Of a stretch of 8,556 nt of DNA, positions 4,579 to 8,556 are shown piece after piece. The notes under the pieces are model-generated. The model saw nothing but the letters and a program-made list of their open reading frames with translations. It ran no database searches and had not been told where the DNA came from. Position 1 is the stretch's first letter. The number at the start of each line of letters is the position of its first letter. A program made the position numbers and the translations under genes. Source of the DNA: Planctomycetales bacterium (GTDB lineage: Bacteria > Planctomycetota > Planctomycetia > Planctomycetales > Planctomycetaceae); the NCBI GenBank assembly GCA_020050375.1, contig JAGVKR010000468.1, positions 1 to 8,556 of the forward strand, written 5' to 3'.

Positions 4579-6036
4579 TCACTTGGGATTCTTCGTCGGC
4601 ATCTGAGCCTCGACTTCGGTACGCCAGGCGTGCAGCCGGTTGCGCAGGTTTTTGGCGCGGTCAGGCTGGTCGGTCGCCAGATTTTTACTCTCGCCAAGAT
4701 CTTCTTTGAGGTTGTAGAGCTCGACACTGTCCGTTTCGTGGTATTCGAGTAGCTTCCAGTCCCCGGCGCGAAGCGAGCTGACCGGCGTGGTCGTCGCGTA
4801 GTAGTGCGGGTAGTGGAAATAGAGCGTGTCGCGGTCCAAAGGCGATTCGGGTTCTTTCAACAGCGATATCAGACTCTGCCCGTCGCGCGGTAACGCTTGA
4901 TCTTTGATCGGAATGCGGCCCAGTTCGAGGAGCGTGTAGAACAAGTCGGCGGTCGCGACCGGTTCACGGCAGATGGTGCCGGGGGAGGCGACGGGCGGGC
5001 CGCGGACAAGTAGCGGAACACGAATTCCCCCCTCGTAGAGCGAACCCTTTCCGGAACGCAGCGGCGTATTGTCTGTGACGCGGCGTCCCTGTGAATCGCT
5101 GATGAAGCCGCCGTTATCGGAGGTGAAAACGACCACCGTGTTGTCAGCTAGCTGGCGCTCTTCGAGGCGTCCCATGATCCGTCCCACACTTTCGTCGAGA
5201 CTGGCGACCATCGCGGCGTAGCCAGGATTCTGGTGCCGGTGCTGCGGCGTGATTTTCTGCTCGAAATGCTTCACAAGCGACGGTTTTCCCTCGATCGGCG
5301 TGTGCGGCGCATGGTGCGCGAGATAGAGAAAGAACGGTTTGTCGCCCGCGCGGTCGATGACGCGGAGCGCTTCGTCGGTGAGGCGATCAGTGAGATATTC
5401 TCCGGGCTGGCTGAACTCCAGGTGTGGGACAAAACGCAGCTCGCGATTGCGGCCAAACGGGCCGCGATAGGGGCTGAAGTAAGTCGGTGGCGCTCCCCAG
5501 TGCGTCCCCCCAATGTTCACCTCAAAGCCGTGAGCCTCGGGAGCATTGTCGGCGTCTCCGAGATGCCACTTACCAACGAGGGCCGTGAGATAACCGGCCC
5601 CTTGCAGCATTTCGGCAAGCGTCGTGGTGTCTTTCGGCAGATCGGTGAGCGTGACGGGAGGAATCAGCGGCTTGTCGCGGGGAGGGCCGTTCACTGCCGC
5701 TTCGCGCCAGATCGTGAAATGCAGTCGGGCCGGATGCTGGCCCGTGAGCAGTGCGGCCCGCGTGGGGCTGCAGATCGGGGCCGACGAATAGGCATCGGTG
5801 AAGCGGACCCCCTGCCGGGCCAGGCGATCGAGATGCGGCGTCTCGTGCAAATCGCCGCCGTAACAGGCGAGATCGGCCCAGCCGAGATCGTCGGCGAGGA
5901 TGACGATGATGTTGGGAGGTGATTTTGGTGGCGGCGCGGCGGTGACATGGGGAACGAAAAGGAGTGCCGCGCAATGTACCAGCACGAACAGGAATGTGGC
6001 GCGGCGGATCGATCGTCTGTCAGTACCGGGATTCAC
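4579..6036 (-). CDS. Secreted arylsulfatase-type (S1 family) sulfatase
   Basis: The 485-residue protein is a full-length alkaline-phosphatase-fold sulfatase. A signal peptide covers about residues 1-34 (RRATFLFVLVHCAALLFVPH, then VTAA). NIIVILADDLGWADLACYGG supplies calcium ligands D49/D50. The signature CSPTRAALLTG has C89, the residue converted to formylglycine, and R93. Further active-site segments are GKWHLG (K156), HHAPHTP (H245), TSDNGG (D307/N308) and K330 in GKGSLYEGG. Such enzymes hydrolyse sulfate esters of carbohydrates or other organic sulfates outside the cytoplasm; the substrate is unknown. Maturation needs a formylglycine-generating enzyme or anSME, which is not in this window. 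The start is a GTG (6034-6036) with GGAGG at 6047-6051, a rather long 10-base spacing; no better in-frame start lies before the signal peptide. Confidence 0.93.
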   Translation of the reverse strand: MNPGTDRRSIRRATFLFVLVHCAALLFVPHVTAAPPPKSPPNIIVILADDLGWADLACYGGDLHETPHLDRLARQGVRFTDAYSSAPICSPTRAALLTGQHPARLHFTIWREAAVNGPPRDKPLIPPVTLTDLPKDTTTLAEMLQGAGYLTALVGKWHLGDADNAPEAHGFEVNIGGTHWGAPPTYFSPYRGPFGRNRELRFVPHLEFSQPGEYLTDRLTDEALRVIDRAGDKPFFLYLAHHAPHTPIEGKPSLVKHFEQKITPQHRHQNPGYAAMVASLDESVGRIMGRLEERQLADNTVVVFTSDNGGFISDSQGRRVTDNTPLRSGKGSLYEGGIRVPLLVRGPPVASPGTICREPVATADLFYTLLELGRIPIKDQALPRDGQSLISLLKEPESPLDRDTLYFHYPHYYATTTPVSSLRAGDWKLLEYHETDSVELYNLKEDLGESKNLATDQPDRAKNLRNRLHAWRTEVEAQMPTKNPK

Positions 6037-6046
6037 GAGAGATAAG

Positions 6047-6051
6047 CCTCC
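6047..6051 (-). promoter_or_regulatory. Shine-Dalgarno of the sulfatase gene
   Basis: The minus strand reads GGAGG 10 bases before the GTG start. The spacing is longer than usual, but it is the only good match and supports the GTG start, since the next in-frame ATG is far inside the protein. Confidence 0.55.
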
Positions 6052-6137
6052 AGACGAACGCCTGTGAACTGTTGAATTTTCGATCTGGAAATGGTTGCGA
6101 TTTGAAAGCCGATTGACGTTCGCCCCCCCATCCCCGG

Positions 6138-6162
6138 CCCTTCCCCCGCAGGGGGGGAAGGG
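6138..6162. repeat. Perfect 10-bp G/C-rich hairpin, possible transcription barrier or dispersed repeat
   Basis: CCCTTCCCCC (6138-6147) pairs with GGGGGAAGGG (6153-6162) around a 5-base loop. It is embedded in C-rich (+) sequence starting at about 6122. It lies 60-85 bases past the stop of the acyl-CoA synthetase, so it could slow or end that transcript, but no T-run follows on either strand. Similar C-runs with matching G-runs occur as dispersed intergenic repeats in many GC-rich genomes. Confidence 0.55.
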
Positions 6163-6223
6163 AGATTCGTCGCACGCTTGCAGTGGTTTCGCTGTTGACG
6201 AGCTTATAGCTTCGAAAAAAGCG

Positions 6224-7915
6224 TTACGGCGCGCAGGCGGTCCCCGGCAGGTCGGATTCGTAGAGGGCCGCGAATTGATTCTCGAAGCGGTCGATGATGT
6301 GCCGGCGGCGGACCTTGAGGGTCGCGGTCAGCTCGTCATCGGCCAACGCGAAGGCCCGCCCCAGGATCAGGATTTTCTTGACCCGCTCGGGCTGACTGAC
6401 GGCGGCCATCACCTTGTCGATCCGCTGCTGGTAGAATTGCACGATGGACGGGGTCGTGATGAATCCGTCGACGATTTCCCGCTTCCAGCCGCGCGCGCCC
6501 GATTCGGCTTCGAGCTCGGCAAAATTCGGGACGACGATCGCCGTGACGAATGGGCGGCGGTCGCCATAGACCACCGCCTGGTCGATGTAGGGATCGCTGA
6601 TGAGGAGGCGTTCGAGCTCGGTGGGGGCGATGTTCTTTCCGCCGGAGGTGATGATCAGATCTTTCTTGCGATCGGTGATCGAGAGGAAGCCCTCGGCATC
6701 AAGTGTCCCGACGTCGCCGGTTTGCAGCCAGCCGTCGACGATCGCCTGGGCCGTCGCCTCGGGATTCTTCCAGTAGCCGCGCATGATGTGCGGGCCGCGA
6801 GAAAGGACTTCGCCATCGGATGCGATTTTCACTTCGACACCAGGAATGGCCCGGCCGACCGTCCCTAGGCGATTGCTCGTCGCCGAATTGAACGAGATGA
6901 CGGGAGAACTTTCGGTGAGGCCGTACCCCTCGTATAGAGGGACGCCCAACTCGGCGAAGGCGGCCCCGATGTGCTTGGGAAGGGGCGCGCCGCCTGAACT
7001 GAGATGACGCAGGCGAGGGCCGAAAATCTGCTTCAGGCGCTTGGCGCGATCAGCGGGAGGGGCGGCTTCGACGGCGGTCCAGACTTTTTCGTAGAAGCGG
7101 GGGACAGCCGTCATCCACATCGGATGGATTTCGCCGAGGTTCGTCATCAGCGTGTCGACCGAATCGGCCAGCGCCAGCGTCGTGCCGGTGACGTTGGTCA
7201 GGTAGTGATCGACCGTGCGGGCGTAGATGTGGCTGTAAGGGAGCCAGCTCAATTGCACGTCGCCGGGACGGACGTCGGAGACATCGCGCGTCGAGAGGGC
7301 ATTCGAGAGGAGGTTGTTGTGAGTGAGGACAACCCCTTTCGGATTGCCGGTCGTCCCGCTGGTGTAGATGATCGTCGCCAGGTCGGCCCCGGTGAGGGCC
7401 TGTTCGCGGCGGAGGATTTCAGCGCGACCCTCGAGGCCGCGCTGCCAGCCGCGGTGCTTCAATCCTTCCCAGGTGAGGAATTTGAGACGGGGCGGGGGCT
7501 GGATAGCATCGAACGAGATCATGAACTCAAGTTGCGGCAACTCGTCGAGCACGGCGGCGACTTTGTCGGCCTGAGCCTGATTGCTGACGAAAATTCCCCG
7601 CGCGTCGCTGTGGCCGAGCTGGTAGGCGGCCTGCGGGGCGGTCAATGGGGCATGGAGCGGAACATTGGCCGCACCTGTGCTCAGAATCGCATGATCGGCA
7701 ATCAGCCATTCGTAACGGTTCTCGGAGAAGATCGAAACGCGGTCTCCCGGTTTGACCCCCAACTCGACGAGACCGGCAGCGGCCCCATCGGCCTGATGGC
7801 GATAGTAGGTCCAGCACAGGTCCTGATAGCGCCCGAATCGCTTGAAGCGCAGGGCGCAGTCGGGGCCGAATCGCAGGCACGATTCGCGGTGCATCGAAGC
7901 GAGGTTATGCGGCAT
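6224..7915 (-). CDS. Long-chain acyl-CoA synthetase (AMP-forming, FAA1/FadD15-like)
   Basis: The 563-residue protein has all core motifs of the ANL adenylate-forming family. These are the phosphate-binding loop YTSGTTGNPKGV (184-195), LPYSHIYAR (225-233), YGLTESSP (331-338), the TGD at 399-401, DRKKDLIITSGGKNIAP (415-431) around the hinge, and LTATLKVRR with the probable adenylation lysine K534. The product pattern (ERLLISDPYIDQAVVYGDRRPFV) is that of FAA1-type long-chain fatty-acid ligases rather than acetyl-CoA synthetase. It would activate fatty acids to acyl-CoA with ATP, in the cytoplasm or at the membrane. There is no signal peptide. The ATG at 7913-7915 has only a weak purine stretch before it; an in-frame ATG seven codons later is possible. 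The thiolase upstream on the same strand fits fatty-acid metabolism, but 142 bases of repeat-rich DNA separate them, so co-transcription is uncertain. Confidence 0.93.
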   Translation of the reverse strand: MPHNLASMHRESCLRFGPDCALRFKRFGRYQDLCWTYYRHQADGAAAGLVELGVKPGDRVSIFSENRYEWLIADHAILSTGAANVPLHAPLTAPQAAYQLGHSDARGIFVSNQAQADKVAAVLDELPQLEFMISFDAIQPPPRLKFLTWEGLKHRGWQRGLEGRAEILRREQALTGADLATIIYTSGTTGNPKGVVLTHNNLLSNALSTRDVSDVRPGDVQLSWLPYSHIYARTVDHYLTNVTGTTLALADSVDTLMTNLGEIHPMWMTAVPRFYEKVWTAVEAAPPADRAKRLKQIFGPRLRHLSSGGAPLPKHIGAAFAELGVPLYEGYGLTESSPVISFNSATSNRLGTVGRAIPGVEVKIASDGEVLSRGPHIMRGYWKNPEATAQAIVDGWLQTGDVGTLDAEGFLSITDRKKDLIITSGGKNIAPTELERLLISDPYIDQAVVYGDRRPFVTAIVVPNFAELEAESGARGWKREIVDGFITTPSIVQFYQQRIDKVMAAVSQPERVKKILILGRAFALADDELTATLKVRRRHIIDRFENQFAALYESDLPGTACAP

Positions 7916-7940
7916 CGTTCGGCTTTCGGTTTTGAATGCT

Positions 7941-7975
7941 GGGGTCAGGGGTCAGGAATCGGGGGTCAGGGATAA
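7941..7975 (+). repeat. Degenerate heptamer array, left arm (5 units)
   Basis: Five consecutive 7-base units read GGGGTCA, GGGGTCA, GGAATCG, GGGGTCA, GGGATAA on the + strand, with no gaps. The unit consensus is GGGGTCA. The array faces a longer array of the same unit on the other strand. Confidence 0.75.
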
Positions 7976-7993
7976 AAAGCTGGCTCCGACGAC

Positions 7994-8049
7994 TGTCTCC
8001 TGATGCCTGACGCCTGCCTCCTGTTCCCTGATCCCCGACCCCTGATCCC
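7994..8049 (-). repeat. Degenerate heptamer array, right arm (8 units)
   Basis: Read on the minus strand from 8049 to 7994, eight gapless 7-base units follow one another: GGGATCA, GGGGTCG, GGGATCA, GGGAACA, GGAGGCA, GGCGTCA, GGCATCA, GGAGACA. All start with GG and seven end in CA. The array begins 8 bases past the thiolase stop. With the left arm, 18 bases away, it forms a large imperfect inverted repeat that could fold in RNA; no T-run follows, so a terminator role is only a guess. Confidence 0.75.
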
Positions 8050-8057
8050 TTTACGAT

Positions 8058-8556
<499 letters not shown>

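Larger units (their letters stand above)
6037..6223. other. Intergenic region between acyl-CoA synthetase and sulfatase genes
   Basis: It contains the G/C-rich hairpin at 6138-6162. On the minus strand there is also a T-run (6220-6215) just after the acyl-CoA synthetase stop, without a strong stem before it. The sulfatase promoter must also be here, but I cannot place it confidently. Confidence 0.5.

Noticed and set aside
5233..5922. 229-codon frame on the + strand opposite the sulfatase
   Set aside because: It is a shadow frame of a high-GC gene. The sulfatase on the other strand carries every catalytic motif, and this frame resembles no protein family.
6095..6868. 257-codon frame on the + strand
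   Set aside because: It begins in the G/C hairpin region and then mirrors the acyl-CoA synthetase; no domain signature is present.
7004..7975. 323-codon frame on the + strand opposite the acyl-CoA synthetase
   Set aside because: It is antisense to a clear ANL-family gene and extends into the heptamer array. Its composition reflects the codon structure of the other strand.
7941..8049. CRISPR array
   Set aside because: The repeat unit is 7 bases, has no unique spacers and occurs in opposite orientations; no cas genes are present.

Overview
The window looks like a contig end from a planctomycete (phylum Planctomycetota). This placement is an inference from gene content: a Tat-exported enolase-superfamily enzyme, a secreted formylglycine-type sulfatase, a TlpA-type thioredoxin protein with a long N-terminal region, and short PIN-toxin partner proteins. 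Several starts with weak or no Shine-Dalgarno and a fairly GC-rich background fit as well. No rRNA or other strong phylogenetic marker is present. The first 17 bases are not genomic: they match the 3' end of the Illumina TruSeq adapter, so base 18 is the true start of the sequence.

Layout. At 18-125 (+) is the last 35 codons of a LutB/LldF-type iron-sulfur protein, cut by the contig end. An approximately 280-base gene-free stretch leads to a tRNA-Lys(TTT) at 409-481 (+). Convergent to it is a 467-residue secreted thioredoxin-fold protein (519-1922, -), visibly lower in GC than the right half. Next is a two-gene toxin-antitoxin operon (2039-2649, -): a complete PIN toxin overlapped by 4 bases by a 66-residue partner of no family I recognise. 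A 308-base intergenic stretch (2650-2957) carries the operon promoter and three GTAG-headed hairpins resembling REP elements. It is followed by a Tat-exported mandelate racemase/galactonate dehydratase-like enzyme (2958-4166, +). A second, decayed copy of the toxin-antitoxin operon follows (4194-4512, -): the antitoxin is open, but the toxin is reduced to its C-terminal third and is out of frame. Then come a sulfatase (4579-6036, -), an intergenic stretch with a perfect 10-bp G/C hairpin, a long-chain acyl-CoA synthetase (6224-7915, -), two inverted arrays of a degenerate 7-base repeat (7941-8049), and the C-terminal part of a thiolase (8058 to the right edge, -).

How it fits together. The acyl-CoA synthetase and thiolase suggest fatty-acid activation and beta-oxidation or acetoacetyl-CoA chemistry. 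The LutB tail suggests lactate oxidation. The sulfatase and enolase-superfamily enzyme are the sort of exported functions planctomycetes use on sulfated or acidic sugars, but no shared operon links them here.

The most unusual part is the toxin-antitoxin pair of loci. The two antitoxin genes have diverged, yet they share an ungapped 64-base block covering the promoter and first codons (55 of 64 identical by hand count). Its -10 lies so close to the ATG that the transcript is predicted to be leaderless. The three GTAG hairpins and the two opposed heptamer arrays are structured non-coding DNA that no gene explains.
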